A stretch of 32,219 nt of DNA from Candidatus Peribacteria bacterium (GCA_028286915.1 JAQBQQ010000010.1:1-32219), one strand, 5' to 3'. Positions 16,881 through 26,570 are shown, counted from the first letter of the stretch. A program made the numbers and translations. Notes: generated by a model not told the origin, from the sequence alone.

Positions 16881-17258
16881 ATGTTTTATACGACAAAAGA
16901 ATCGGCCTTACTGGAAATGCAGATAAAAAAATATATCCTGCAGCAGGAAGCAGCCAAAAGAATGCAATCTGCACCGCCGCCTGTCGTGTTAAAACGCGAA
17001 ACGGTCGTGGAAACACACTATATCCCGCTGGAAGGCCATGATTATTTTGCCGTTACCTTTATTTTCATTGTCTCATTTCTGGCCGCCTTGCAGCACATAT
17101 TCAGGGTAGACTTTTTCCAGACACCACTGGGGAAATCTCTGGCACCGGCGATTGGCTTTATCCAGTTTTTAACGGCACTGCATATTGTCGTCATTTCATC
17201 CAATGCCAAGAAATCCCATATTCATCTGCGTGACAGAATAATTGAAGAGACAGGCTAA
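16881..17258 (+). CDS. hypothetical protein with two membrane helices
   Basis: The 125-aa product has a charged, helical N-terminus (MFYTTKESALLEMQIKKYIL), a Pro-rich linker (QSAPPPVVLKRE), two transmembrane helices (DYFAVTFIFIVSFLAALQHIF and IGFIQFLTALHIVVISS), and a short cytoplasmic His/Arg-rich tail. I recognise no family. The ATG at 16881 is chosen over an in-frame GTG at 16860, because the putative promoter lies immediately upstream. It converges on atpG with only 22 nt between stops and no terminator visible, so transcription from the two sides may collide. Confidence 0.6.
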   Translation: MFYTTKESALLEMQIKKYILQQEAAKRMQSAPPPVVLKRETVVETHYIPLEGHDYFAVTFIFIVSFLAALQHIFRVDFFQTPLGKSLAPAIGFIQFLTALHIVVISSNAKKSHIHLRDRIIEETG

Positions 17259-17280
17259 TACCTTTTGACGGCTGAATATA

Positions 17281-18216
17281 CTAATCCAGAGCCGCTTTAC
17301 TGGCACTCAGTTCGGCCAGCTCCGATGTAATATTTGCCTGACGCGTCTGGTTATAGGTAAGAGTCAGATCATCCAGAATATCGGACGCGTTATCCGAGGC
17401 GTTACGCATAGCCACCATACGTGCCGAATGTTCGGATGCAACGGCCTCAAGCAGGGCCTGATATACCTGCACTTCGGTAATTAACGGAATAATGGCGTCT
17501 ACAACCTCCTGCGGAGAGGGCTCAAGCAAATATTGCTTCCCGTGCATAGATGCAGGGTTGAACGGGGTATCTTTTGCTGCATTTTTCTTCTGAGACGCTT
17601 TCCCTACGGCCATCATTTCTTTTAGCGTTGAATCGGAAAACGGCAATAATACTTTTACCGTCGCCTCCTGAACCAGTGGAGAAACAAAGTCGGTATAAAT
17701 AAGAACCACGTGGTCATACTGCCTGCTGGCAAAACTGTCCGAAATTAAACGGATAACAGGCCGCATATCTTTAAACGACGGGTGATTACTGAAAGCCGGA
17801 AATGCCGCTACAACGTTGTGACCGTTGCGCGCCAGAAACTGCTGTCCTTTTTTGCCCACAGCAATAAAATCCACACTCTGAAATGTAGCCAGTTCTTTGA
17901 TGTCGCGGGTATAGTGCCCAGCTGTACGAAACAACTGGGAATTAAGACTTCCGGCAAGACCGCGATCCGATGAAAAAAGAACGGCAAGGACATTCTTTAC
18001 AGGCCGCTTCTGAAGCGAGAAGTGCAAATCCGGATTCAGCGATGCAACGCGCTGCAAAATATCCCATGACGCACTTGTATACCGTCGCAATTGCTGAGCA
18101 TTCATGACTGCCTTACGCATTTTGGAGGCCGCTACCAGCTCCATAGCCTTCGTCACCTGACGCGTGGCCTTGATGGCTTTCATTTTACGCCGGATGTCGC
18201 GGAGACTGCGTGGCAT
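17281..18216 (-). CDS. atpG: F1F0 ATP synthase subunit gamma
   Basis: The gamma subunit is the rotating central stalk that couples the c-ring to the catalytic head. The 311-aa protein starts with the conserved MPRSLRDIRRKMKAIKATRQ and VTKAMELVAASKMRKA, contains SSDRGLAGSLN, and ends with EHSARMVAMRNASDNASDIL followed by LTLTYNQTRQANITSELAEL, all hallmark regions. It is about 20-25 residues longer than many homologues, with extra sequence around VGKASQKKNAAKDTPFNPAS in the globular domain. Last gene of the atp operon, 59 nt after atpA; the gap contains an A+T-rich, imperfectly repeated stretch (GAATTGAGAATGAAGAATTA). Confidence 0.96.
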   Translation of the reverse strand: MPRSLRDIRRKMKAIKATRQVTKAMELVAASKMRKAVMNAQQLRRYTSASWDILQRVASLNPDLHFSLQKRPVKNVLAVLFSSDRGLAGSLNSQLFRTAGHYTRDIKELATFQSVDFIAVGKKGQQFLARNGHNVVAAFPAFSNHPSFKDMRPVIRLISDSFASRQYDHVVLIYTDFVSPLVQEATVKVLLPFSDSTLKEMMAVGKASQKKNAAKDTPFNPASMHGKQYLLEPSPQEVVDAIIPLITEVQVYQALLEAVASEHSARMVAMRNASDNASDILDDLTLTYNQTRQANITSELAELSASKAALD

Positions 18217-18275
18217 GGAGAACGTAGAATTGAGAATGAAGAATTATCGATTGTCGGATTGATCCGATTTAATTT

Positions 18276-19799
18276 TTAATTCGCAGCAAATCCTTTCTGC
18301 TCTTTATACTTCACAAGTGCCTCTTTCAATTCTTCTTCGGCTTCCTTGGTAAGCTCTTTGGCAAGCGTAGTTACTAGGGGCGCTTTTTCAATACGCAGGG
18401 ATGACAAAAATTCTGCCAGAAATTCGCGGACGCTTGTTACGGGAATATTGTCCAGATAGCCGTTTACACCGGCGTACAACATAATCACCTGTTCTGCCAC
18501 CGGGTATGGAGCAGACTGGTCCTGCTTGAGAATTTCGGTAAGACGCGCACCACGGTCCAGCTGCTTCTTGGTAGCAGCATCCAGATCCGAACCGAACTGG
18601 GCAAATACCGCCAGTTCGCGATACTGAGCCAGGTCCAGACGGATTTTCCCGGCTACTTTTTTCATGGACTTGGTTTGGGCCGCCGAACCCACACGGGAAA
18701 CAGATGTACCCACATTTACAGCCGGACGGACACCTTTATAGAACAAATCGGCTTCCAGGAATATCTGGCCGTCTGTGATGGAAATAACGTTTGTCGGAAC
18801 ATAGGCGGATATTTCTCCAGCCTGGGTTTCGATAATAGGCAAAGCAGTCAACGAACCGCCGCCGAATTTCTCATCCAGACACACGGCACGCTCCAGCAAA
18901 CGGGAGTGTAGGTAGAATACGTCTCCCGGATACGCCTCACGACCCGGCGGGCGACGCAACAGCAGTGAAATCTGGCGGTATGCCCATGCCTGGCGGCTTA
19001 AATCATCATATACTATGAGAACGTCTTTTCCCTGGTCCACGAAGTACTCGCCCATGGCCGTTCCGGAAAACGGTGCAATATACGACAGTGCAGCCGGTTC
19101 CGATGCTCCGGCAGATACCACAATAGTATATTCCATGGCACCGTTTCTTTCCAGTTCCTGTACGATTTTTGTTACCTTGGATTCCTTCTGGCCGACCGCT
19201 ACGTAAATACAGATAACAGGGCGATCAGAATTCTGCGTTGTTTTCTGGTTCAAAATAGCATCAATAGCTACAGCAGTTTTTCCTGTCTGACGATCACCGA
19301 TAATAAGTTCACGCTGACCACGACCGATAGGAATCATGGCATCGATGGATGTAATACCTGTCTGTAGCGGCATGGTAACGGACTTGCGTTCAATAACACC
19401 GGGGGCGATCTTTTCGACCGGATATTCAGCCGCACCCTTAATGGCAGGCCCGCCGTCTTTAGCCTCTCCAAGGGGCGAAACAACACGACCGATTAAATCC
19501 TCGCCAACAGGAATAGACAATACTTTACCCATGGCCTTTACCGTGTCACCTTGTTTTACCTTGGTAAAATCTCCAAAGATAATGGCTCCAATCATATCCT
19601 CTTCCAGGTTTAATGCGCTGCCAATGACACCGTTTCCAAAGTCGATCATTTCGGATGACCCTATATTGGACAAGCCCTTAATTTTGGCAATACCATCACC
19701 AATGGAAACAACTGTTCCAATGTGTTCCTGCTTAATTTCTCTGGAGTAGGAATCCAGTTTTTGCTGGAACATACCGTGCATATCAGTTTTGAGCGTCAT
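18276..19799 (-). CDS. atpA: F1F0 ATP synthase subunit alpha
   Basis: The alpha subunit forms, with beta, the hexameric head and carries non-catalytic nucleotide sites. The 507-aa protein has the Walker A motif GDRQTGKT (residues 168-175), the conserved [13 protein letters not shown] and [18 protein letters not shown] blocks, the subunit signature around [20 protein letters not shown], and [20 protein letters not shown]. Length is standard. The N-terminal segment ([14 protein letters not shown]) that normally contacts the delta subunit is present and of ordinary length, which is of interest given the very short AtpH upstream. The start at 19799 is preferred; an ATG six codons later is possible. 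Confidence 0.98.
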   Translation of the reverse strand: MTLKTDMHGMFQQKLDSYSREIKQEHIGTVVSIGDGIAKIKGLSNIGSSEMIDFGNGVIGSALNLEEDMIGAIIFGDFTKVKQGDTVKAMGKVLSIPVGEDLIGRVVSPLGEAKDGGPAIKGAAEYPVEKIAPGVIERKSVTMPLQTGITSIDAMIPIGRGQRELIIGDRQTGKTAVAIDAILNQKTTQNSDRPVICIYVAVGQKESKVTKIVQELERNGAMEYTIVVSAGASEPAALSYIAPFSGTAMGEYFVDQGKDVLIVYDDLSRQAWAYRQISLLLRRPPGREAYPGDVFYLHSRLLERAVCLDEKFGGGSLTALPIIETQAGEISAYVPTNVISITDGQIFLEADLFYKGVRPAVNVGTSVSRVGSAAQTKSMKKVAGKIRLDLAQYRELAVFAQFGSDLDAATKKQLDRGARLTEILKQDQSAPYPVAEQVIMLYAGVNGYLDNIPVTSVREFLAEFLSSLRIEKAPLVTTLAKELTKEAEEELKEALVKYKEQKGFAAN

Positions 19800-19847
19800 A
19801 GGTGAAAGAAGAAAATCAAACGAATGGTAGAGGTTTTAGACGTATCT

Positions 19848-20201
19848 TTATAGCGTTTCTCTGGCATCAAGCAGTGCTTTCTTTACGCTCATATCAATGC
19901 GCTCATCCTTAAACTGAATAATAATACCGCCGATAATGCCGGGATCGGCCTTTTCCTGGATGGATACCGGTTTTTTAAGCTTGGCTTGTACTACATCCGC
20001 AATAAGATCTTTTACAGAACCGGCATCGCCGTTTGGTGAAGTAAGGGTAATAGGTACGGTGCTCTGGTATTCATCTATAGCCTCGCGCAACAGCTCCAGG
20101 AAATCGGAGCCTTTTTGGTTTACACCCGTGGCCTTAAACGTATCAAACGCTGTTTCAATAGCGGCCTTAGTGATATCGAGAGGTGTTGGCTGATGCGTCA
20201 T
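19848..20201 (-). CDS. atpH: F1F0 ATP synthase subunit delta, N-terminally reduced
   Basis: Delta (OSCP) links the peripheral stalk to the head. This copy has only 117 aa, against roughly 175-180 in typical bacteria. The C-terminal domain is recognisable: VKDLIADVVQAKLKKPVSIQ, then DPGIIGGIIIQFKDERIDMS and VKKALLDARETL, matching the usual D-P-x-x-I-G-G...D-x-S-V pattern. The N-terminal six-helix bundle that grips the alpha N-termini is reduced to one or two helices (PLDITKAAIETAFDTF, FLELLREAIDEYQ). The start is fixed by the TAATG overlap with the atpF stop, so truncation by a wrong start is unlikely. Frame and context support a functional gene. Confidence 0.88.
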   Translation of the reverse strand: MTHQPTPLDITKAAIETAFDTFKATGVNQKGSDFLELLREAIDEYQSTVPITLTSPNGDAGSVKDLIADVVQAKLKKPVSIQEKADPGIIGGIIIQFKDERIDMSVKKALLDARETL

Positions 20202-20707
20202 TATTTAATAAGGGAAGGGATATCTTTTTCGAGAGTCTTTAAAATGCGTTCTTGATCCTTTGGTGTGAATTCACGTTCCAGAATTTTTTCGGCAAGTGTG
20301 ATACTGACATTGGAGATGGTCGCCTGGACATCGGCAATCATTTTATGACGCTCATCCTCCACCTGTTTGCGGCCTTTTTCTAATACCACGCTTGCTTCCT
20401 GCTGCGCAGTGGCCATGGCATCTTGCTTGAATTTATCCGCATATTCTTTGGCTTTCTGCAAAAATTCTTTTGCATCGGCATCCATGGATTTCAAGCGTTC
20501 TGCACGCTGCTTTTCCATATCTTTTACCTCCTGTTCCAGCTTTTTTGCATCGTCCATGGTTTTCTTTACGCGTTCCCGGCGATCATCTATGACACGGAGA
20601 ACCGGCTTATACAGAAAGTAGCTCAAGGCAGCCATAAGAATGACGAAGTTGACCATTTGAGCTATGAGCATGCCCCAGTTAATGCCGAGCGTAGTAAGAA
20701 GTGCCAT
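20201..20707 (-). CDS. atpF: F1F0 ATP synthase subunit b
   Basis: Subunit b forms the peripheral stalk. The 168-aa protein has one N-terminal transmembrane helix (about residues 10-32, NWGMLIAQMVNFVILMAALS), then a long charged coiled coil (KPVLRVIDDRRERVKKTMDD ... ADKFKQDAMATAQQEASVVL), and the C-terminal TLAEKILEREFTPKDQERIL block. YKPVLRVIDDRRERV is the usual membrane-proximal signature. One copy only, so the stalk should be a homodimer. Its stop codon overlaps the atpH start. Confidence 0.96.
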   Translation of the reverse strand: MALLTTLGINWGMLIAQMVNFVILMAALSYFLYKPVLRVIDDRRERVKKTMDDAKKLEQEVKDMEKQRAERLKSMDADAKEFLQKAKEYADKFKQDAMATAQQEASVVLEKGRKQVEDERHKMIADVQATISNVSITLAEKILEREFTPKDQERILKTLEKDIPSLIK

Positions 20708-20743
20708 GGGAAAAGGAAGGAAAATGAAAAGACGTGTAAAGCC

Positions 20744-21145
<402 letters not shown>

Positions 21146-21973
21146 TTAGGCAGGTGCTCCGTGAATCTGGGGAGGGATATCACCATGCTCGGCCGTACCA
21201 TGTTTTTCATCATGCTCACCATGGTGAGTCACGGACATTTTTATGAACGACAATGTAAGCATGGTAAATACCAGTGCCTGAATGAAACCGACGAATACTT
21301 CTAGTCCCAGGAATGGAATCGGCACAATGTACGGCACTAGGAATGACACAACCACCAGCAGCACTTCTCCGGCAAAAATATTTCCAAACAGACGGAAGAC
21401 AAAGGAGATAAGACGGGCGAATTCACCTACAAACTCCAGCAGGCCGACAAAGAAACCAACCGGACTCTTCCATGGCGCCACAATATATTTACGGGCATGC
21501 GTAAAAATACCAAGCGATGCTATACCGAGGACCTGAGTGACAATGACGGATATAAGAGAAAATGCGAGTGTGACGTTGGCATCGGCATTCATGGAGCGGA
21601 ACAGCGGGATAGCTGTTTCATGGCCTTCGTGCATACCCTGTATGGTAATACTCCCGACGCCCGGGAAAATACCCATCCAGTTACCCACCACAATAAAGAG
21701 GAAGAATGTAGCGGACATGGCGAAGATCCGACGTGTAAGCGCATTATCCTGCAAAATAGAATCGAAGAAATCGTAGAGGGTTTCCACAATAATCTCTGCA
21801 AAAGCCTGCAGGCGGCCGGGAATAAGCTTGTAGCCGGTGCTGCGCGCTACCAGGGCAAAACCGATAAGCACAGCCATGGCCATCCATGCCATAAGCAATG
21901 TGTTTCGGACCTCAAACTGCCCGATGTGGGCAATGGTTTCCGATGCAAGTGAGGGAGCTGTGATAGTAGCCAT
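21146..21973 (-). CDS. atpB: F1F0 ATP synthase subunit a
   Basis: Subunit a provides the proton half-channels next to the c-ring. The 275-aa protein has five to six transmembrane helices. The essential arginine is in FVFRLFGNIFAGE (R194), and the last helix carries FIQALVFTMLTLSFIKMSV, matching the conserved Q-A-x-x-F-x-x-L motif. Helix 1 and the loop after GNWMGIFPGVGSI are typical. It has an unusual His/Glu-rich C-terminal tail (THHGEHDEKHGTAEHGD) of about 28 residues beyond the normal end. It starts 15 nt after the AtpZ gene. Confidence 0.96.
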   Translation of the reverse strand: MATITAPSLASETIAHIGQFEVRNTLLMAWMAMAVLIGFALVARSTGYKLIPGRLQAFAEIIVETLYDFFDSILQDNALTRRIFAMSATFFLFIVVGNWMGIFPGVGSITIQGMHEGHETAIPLFRSMNADANVTLAFSLISVIVTQVLGIASLGIFTHARKYIVAPWKSPVGFFVGLLEFVGEFARLISFVFRLFGNIFAGEVLLVVVSFLVPYIVPIPFLGLEVFVGFIQALVFTMLTLSFIKMSVTHHGEHDEKHGTAEHGDIPPQIHGAPA

Positions 21974-21988
21974 AAGAAGAAAGGATAA

Positions 21989-22231
21989 TTACAGGGTAGA
22001 AAGGACGCGCTTAACGCTGCGGTACACTGTGACAAGCGAGATAGTTAGTGCGAAACCTAGTCCGGCGATAAGACATAAAGGCGACGTACTAAGTACTTTA
22101 TCCAAATACGCTCCACCAAAACCCAAGGCAAAAGCCGGCAGTGCAATAAGGAAGCCCAGTTCCCATACCAGACTGAGTGCAGCCCACGGGCTGTCAGTTG
22201 GTTTAGCCGATACTTTCTGCGTATCTGCCAT
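21989..22231 (-). CDS. atpZ: AtpZ/AtpI-type small membrane protein of the ATP synthase operon
   Basis: The 80-aa protein has two transmembrane helices (LVWELGFLIALPAFALGFGG and SPLCLIAGLGFALTISLVTV) separated by AYLDKVLST, matching the G-x-x-x-D...T-x-P pattern of the AtpZ/AtpI-like family (PF09527 type). Family members have been linked to c-ring assembly or to Mg2+/Ca2+ handling for the synthase. It starts 3 nt after the atpC stop and precedes atpB, the standard place for an I/Z subunit. Confidence 0.85.
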   Translation of the reverse strand: MADTQKVSAKPTDSPWAALSLVWELGFLIALPAFALGFGGAYLDKVLSTSPLCLIAGLGFALTISLVTVYRSVKRVLSTL

Positions 22232-22234
22232 AGA

Positions 22235-22666
22235 TTAGGAATCGGATGAGGTAAATGACCGGCGGCTCCGGTGACGGCGAACAGTCTTAAGACGAGCAAG
22301 CTCGCGGTTAAGGACAGCCAGTGCTTCTGTATATCCTTCGATATCCAGCCGCTTCTCCGACATCAGTTTTTCTGCATCAGCCTTGGCTTTCTGGATAGCC
22401 TCTTCATCAAGCTCATTGGCGGCATCCGCAATATCCGTTAAGACACGGGCACGCTGACCGTCCACCTCTATTACCCCGCGGGATACGGCAAATGCATGTT
22501 CACGGCCCTGTTCGCGCACAATAAGCGTTCCCGGCATTACCGAAGTAATAAGCGGAACGTGCATGGACAGGACAACAATTTCACCGTCGCCGGTTGGCAA
22601 TGTGACAGCGTCTACATCTCCTTCATAGACCACTTTCTCCGGTGTTATAATTTCGAGATGAAACAT
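22235..22666 (-). CDS. atpC: F1F0 ATP synthase subunit epsilon
   Basis: Epsilon sits at the base of the rotor and can inhibit ATP hydrolysis. The 143-aa protein opens with MFHLEIITPEKVVYEGDVDA and has the beta-sandwich signature LPTGDGEIVVLSMHVPLITS, then the two-helix C-terminal domain (ELDEEAIQKAKADAEKLMSE ... LNRELARLKTVRRH). The C-terminal helices are complete, so an inhibitory role is possible. It lies 124 nt after atpD, the largest gap in the operon, with a possible weak promoter (TTGGAA-18-TAAGTA) in the gap. Confidence 0.95.
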   Translation of the reverse strand: MFHLEIITPEKVVYEGDVDAVTLPTGDGEIVVLSMHVPLITSVMPGTLIVREQGREHAFAVSRGVIEVDGQRARVLTDIADAANELDEEAIQKAKADAEKLMSEKRLDIEGYTEALAVLNRELARLKTVRRHRSRRSFTSSDS

Positions 22667-22790
22667 GGGGTGATGTAATGATTAGTGGAACGCTTGGTGG
22701 GAGGGATAATGAAAGGTATGAGGTTAATTGGTTCTGATACTTAGGGTGTAAAAGCATTTGGTTCCAATAAACCAGTCAACCCGTACGTTC

Positions 22791-24278
<1,488 letters not shown>

Positions 24279-25322
24279 TTACATATACCCTTGTCCCGGA
24301 CCTCGGTAATCACGCTTTTGGACTTCGGATAAGCGGCCAAAAAACTGGCGATATGCGACTCCTTCATCATGTAATTGCTCCAAATCTGTGGATATATGCT
24401 GAATGGAATGCATATCCAATCCATGCAGAGTGGATCTGGTCATATGATCGACCAGGTGTGATGTCACAGAAGGTGTGGCATATAAATAATGCCTGGCTGT
24501 CATTCTGCCTATAAGGCCCTGGAGATTCTCCGGAGAAAAAGCCTGTAACTGTTCAACCGTAATACCCGCATATTGTGCGTCCGACATATCCTGATACATA
24601 GCAACCAGTACAGTACCGGAAATGAGTGATACCTGCCGTACTGTAAGATACGGGATCATGGCACGCACCTCCTCCGGGCTGGCGGCTGCAACCTGCTCAT
24701 CAGGCAGATGCACAACACGGTCTTTTTCCACCAGCAAACGAAGTTCTTCTATTTTTCGTGAATGAAGATTCGTCAGTTCCCCTTTTTCGACTGCGGAAAC
24801 AACAGCTGCGGCAAGACCTGGGCCCACATGACTCAGTACATCGATAGAATTAATGGCTTTCACGGTGTTTTCCTTCTGAGCCGTATCCATTTCCTCAAAC
24901 TTTCTGGCAAAATACAGGCTGAGAATGAGCGCATCAACTTCCGTGTAGCGCTCAGGCGGCAATGACTCCAAATGCTTCATAATTCTACTTTTATGATACT
25001 CATTGAGCGCACGTTTCTCCTTACGTGCAGCTGCGGCAAGCATATTCATGGCTCTTATTGAAGATTGTATGTTCTTAGGATTCTCATTTATTGTTGTTTC
25101 CGCCCCCGCAGGAAACAGGCTTAAAACAGTGTCGTGGAGAACTTTATAAAAAGCCCGCCTTGGCGCGCGCACAGCTTCCAAAACAACTTCTCCATTCTCT
25201 AATTGATGTTCTGACATGTCTGCTCCACCTTCCGTATTTACTACCATTACATCAGGTACGGCTGCCAAAGGTAACTCCATAGGATCTATTTCAGCCGGTG
25301 TTTCCTGACGATCAATACCCAT
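24279..25322 (-). CDS. hypothetical protein, 347 aa, all-helical
   Basis: I do not recognise this protein. It is soluble and almost entirely helical by composition. Charged Glu/Arg-rich helices (AARKEKRALNEYHKSRIMKH) are followed by a set of short helix-loop units with similar phrasing: VSAVEKGELTNLHSRKIEEL, AAASPEEVRAMIPYLTVRQV, AGITVEQLQAFSPENLQGLI. This resembles helical-repeat scaffold proteins in which each unit reads T/S-x-E-x-L/V-x-x-L/I. The start at 25322 (MGIDRQET) is preferred, since a -10 (TATAAA, 25375-25370) lies too close to the next upstream ATG at 25367. It is directly upstream of the atp promoter and on the same strand, but nothing links the functions. Confidence 0.7.
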   Translation of the reverse strand: MGIDRQETPAEIDPMELPLAAVPDVMVVNTEGGADMSEHQLENGEVVLEAVRAPRRAFYKVLHDTVLSLFPAGAETTINENPKNIQSSIRAMNMLAAAARKEKRALNEYHKSRIMKHLESLPPERYTEVDALILSLYFARKFEEMDTAQKENTVKAINSIDVLSHVGPGLAAAVVSAVEKGELTNLHSRKIEELRLLVEKDRVVHLPDEQVAAASPEEVRAMIPYLTVRQVSLISGTVLVAMYQDMSDAQYAGITVEQLQAFSPENLQGLIGRMTARHYLYATPSVTSHLVDHMTRSTLHGLDMHSIQHISTDLEQLHDEGVAYRQFFGRLSEVQKRDYRGPGQGYM

Positions 25323-25369
25323 ATATACAGAATAAAAGAATAGAATGAAGAAATGAATTATTGGCATTA

Positions 25370-25375
25370 TTTATA
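25370..25375 (-). promoter_or_regulatory. -10 box for the 347-aa gene
   Basis: TATAAA on the minus strand, with a weak TTCTGA -35 about 18 nt upstream. The transcript would start near 25363, which favours the ATG at 25322 as translation start. Confidence 0.4.
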
Positions 25376-25437
25376 ATTTGGTCAAATACAAACTCAGAAT
25401 TCTTTCGCGAATCGTTTATGTGAGCTTCATTTATATT

Positions 25438-25474
25438 AAAAAGGGGCTCAATATCATCGTTGATACTGAGCCCC
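25438..25474 (-). terminator. intrinsic terminator of the small-membrane-protein operon
   Basis: On the minus strand GGGGCTCA-G-TATCA-ACGA-TGATA-T-TGAGCCCC forms a 14-bp stem (one G-U pair) with a 4-nt loop, followed directly by TTTTTAAT. The wobble is G-U only in the minus-strand RNA (A-C in the other), so it acts best for the leftward operon. Confidence 0.92.
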
Positions 25475-25514
25475 GGTCCATCCAGATGGATGGAAAATGT
25501 GTGCTACTTCGTTA

Positions 25515-25679
25515 CTATCTCCGTCTGCGAATACCCAGAAATTTCTTAAAAGGACCAAGGACATAGACCCATAACAGCGGCACCATGACGAGGATCCCGG
25601 CCCAGAAAGCCAGAACCAAAAAATCCTGCCTGTTCAGCTTTCGCCTGTTAACAGGCGCGCCGTATCTGTCCACCTCCAT
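25515..25679 (-). CDS. small single-helix membrane protein (fourth gene of micro-operon)
   Basis: The 54-aa product reads MEVDRYGAPVNRRKLNRQDF, then one hydrophobic helix (LVLAFWAGILVMVPLLWVYV), and a basic tail ending GIRRRR. The positive-inside rule is ambiguous because both ends are basic, which could fit a peripheral amphipathic arrangement. It is supported by AAGGAG five nt before the ATG and by a one-base TGATG overlap with the gene before it. The terminator follows 41 nt after its stop. No family recognised. Confidence 0.75.
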   Translation of the reverse strand: MEVDRYGAPVNRRKLNRQDFLVLAFWAGILVMVPLLWVYVLGPFKKFLGIRRRR

Positions 25680-25861
25680 CACTTCTCCTTATGTGTGAAT
25701 GATCGGGGCGGCCGTTTAAATCCCTTGGCTCTGTCGTTATTCTGCCCTCTGGGATAGAGGGCACAAGCGACAACAAGTACCAGAAATATGGCAAGCAACA
25801 GCCTTTCCCACCAATTGAGCGGGAAAGAAAGCTGGGACGAAAGCGTCCTGCCTGGGCTCAT
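25679..25861 (-). CDS. small single-helix membrane protein (third gene of micro-operon)
   Basis: The 60-aa product has a short polar N-terminus (MSPGRTLSSQLSFPLNWWER), one transmembrane helix (LLLAIFLVLVVACALYP) and a strongly basic tail (AKGFKRPPRSFTHKEK), predicting the C-terminus in the cytoplasm. The start at 25861 is fixed by AGGAGG seven nt upstream and by the ATGA overlap with the previous stop. The FPLNWW...helix-Y arrangement echoes the FPVWV and CPAWV helices of the first two gene products, so all three may be distant relatives. Confidence 0.78.
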   Translation of the reverse strand: MSPGRTLSSQLSFPLNWWERLLLAIFLVLVVACALYPRGQNNDRAKGFKRPPRSFTHKEK

Positions 25862-26106
25862 CGACCAGCCTCCTGCGAAGTTACGGCCTTCTTCGCCCCC
25901 GAGGGGGCGGAAGACGACCGGGCGCTGTACATCATAATGAAGGCACAAAAGATTGCGCCGATGAGGATGCTGACCCAGACGGGGAAGTCGCCGGACTGGT
26001 TATCGGGCTGGGTGACGAGCGCCTGACGGGCGAGGGGACATTTCTTCGTCGTGGTCTGAACGGACTGCAAGGCGATGTTCGCGAGGCTGTCAGTGGTCTG
26101 AGGCAT
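25858..26106 (-). CDS. small single-helix membrane protein with CPLAR/SGD motif (second gene of micro-operon)
   Basis: The 82-aa product has an N-terminal soluble part with KKCPLARQAL (residues 21-30) and SGDFPVWV (38-45), one transmembrane helix (SILIGAIFCAFIMMYSA, 46-62), and a Ser/Ala/Lys-rich tail. It is a diverged paralogue of the preceding gene: ALxSV, CPLAR, SGDxPxWV and the helix follow in the same order, with 10 instead of 13 residues between CPLAR and SGD. The ribosome site is GAGG before the ATG at 26106. No known family recognised; the single Cys in CPLAR could be a metal, disulfide or modification site. Confidence 0.78.
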   Translation of the reverse strand: MPQTTDSLANIALQSVQTTTKKCPLARQALVTQPDNQSGDFPVWVSILIGAIFCAFIMMYSARSSSAPSGAKKAVTSQEAGR

Positions 26107-26162
26107 GTTTCGATCCTCTAAAAATGGGATTCTGAAATGAGAGAAGGAAGAATGGCATCGTC

Positions 26163-26426
26163 TCAGCGGGCGGACGACTTGATCTGCACGACAGGTGCGA
26201 ACCTGGTCGCTCCCTCGCCGTACTGGTACCTGACAAGAATAACGAACCCGATGACAAACATCATAATCACGGCTTCCACCCACGCGGGGCAGTCGCCGGA
26301 TTCGTCCTCAACCTGCGGGCTGACGTTCGTCAGCGAGATGCGGGCGAGAGGACACTCAATGCTGGGGACGGCATGCAGGGCCGTCTTGACGACATCCTTG
26401 GCGGCGGCGGTGCTGGCGCGTTCCAT
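26163..26426 (-). CDS. small single-helix membrane protein with CPLAR/SGD motif (first gene of micro-operon)
   Basis: The 87-aa product has an N-terminal helix (ERASTAAAKDVVKTALHAV), then IECPLARISL (residues 23-32), SGDCPAWV (43-50) and a transmembrane helix (AVIMMFVIGFVILVRY, 52-67), ending in a basic tail (RFAPVVQIKSSAR). It shares the CPLAR...SGDxPxWV-helix plan with the next gene. The start at 26426 has GGAG seven nt upstream. It is G+C-richer than the noncoding DNA around it, as expected for a real gene. It has 56 nt to the next start. Function unknown. Confidence 0.78.
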   Translation of the reverse strand: MERASTAAAKDVVKTALHAVPSIECPLARISLTNVSPQVEDESGDCPAWVEAVIMMFVIGFVILVRYQYGEGATRFAPVVQIKSSAR

Positions 26427-26466
26427 GTTGAACTCCGTCAAAAACTGGACGTAAATAGTAACGATT

Positions 26467-26512
26467 CGTAGCACTCTGGATACCTGACGCTTCTGATGTC
26501 CAGGGTGCTACG
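26467..26512. repeat. long imperfect inverted repeat in the leader of the micro-operon
   Basis: CGTAGCACTCTGGA (26467-26480) and TCCAGGGTGCTACG (26499-26512) pair over 14 positions with one exception around an 18-nt loop. The exception is a U-G pair in + strand RNA and a C-A mismatch in minus-strand RNA. It lies between the operon promoter and the first start codon, so the operon mRNA would carry it. Confidence 0.6.
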
Positions 26513-26542
26513 GATTTGAATGGTGTGCAAGGAACTATGCAT

Positions 26543-26570
26543 ACTTTAGTACTTAAATTTATTCTGTCAA
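26543..26570 (-). promoter_or_regulatory. promoter of the small-membrane-protein operon
   Basis: On the minus strand, consensus TTGACA (26570-26565) is followed after 16 nt by TAAAGT (26548-26543). The leader to the first ATG is about 110 nt and contains the inverted repeat at 26467-26512. Confidence 0.6.

Noticed and set aside
25378-25566. 62-codon ORF on the + strand
   Set aside because: It runs through the terminator hairpin at 25438-25474 and is antisense to the end of the small gene at 25515; no ribosome site.
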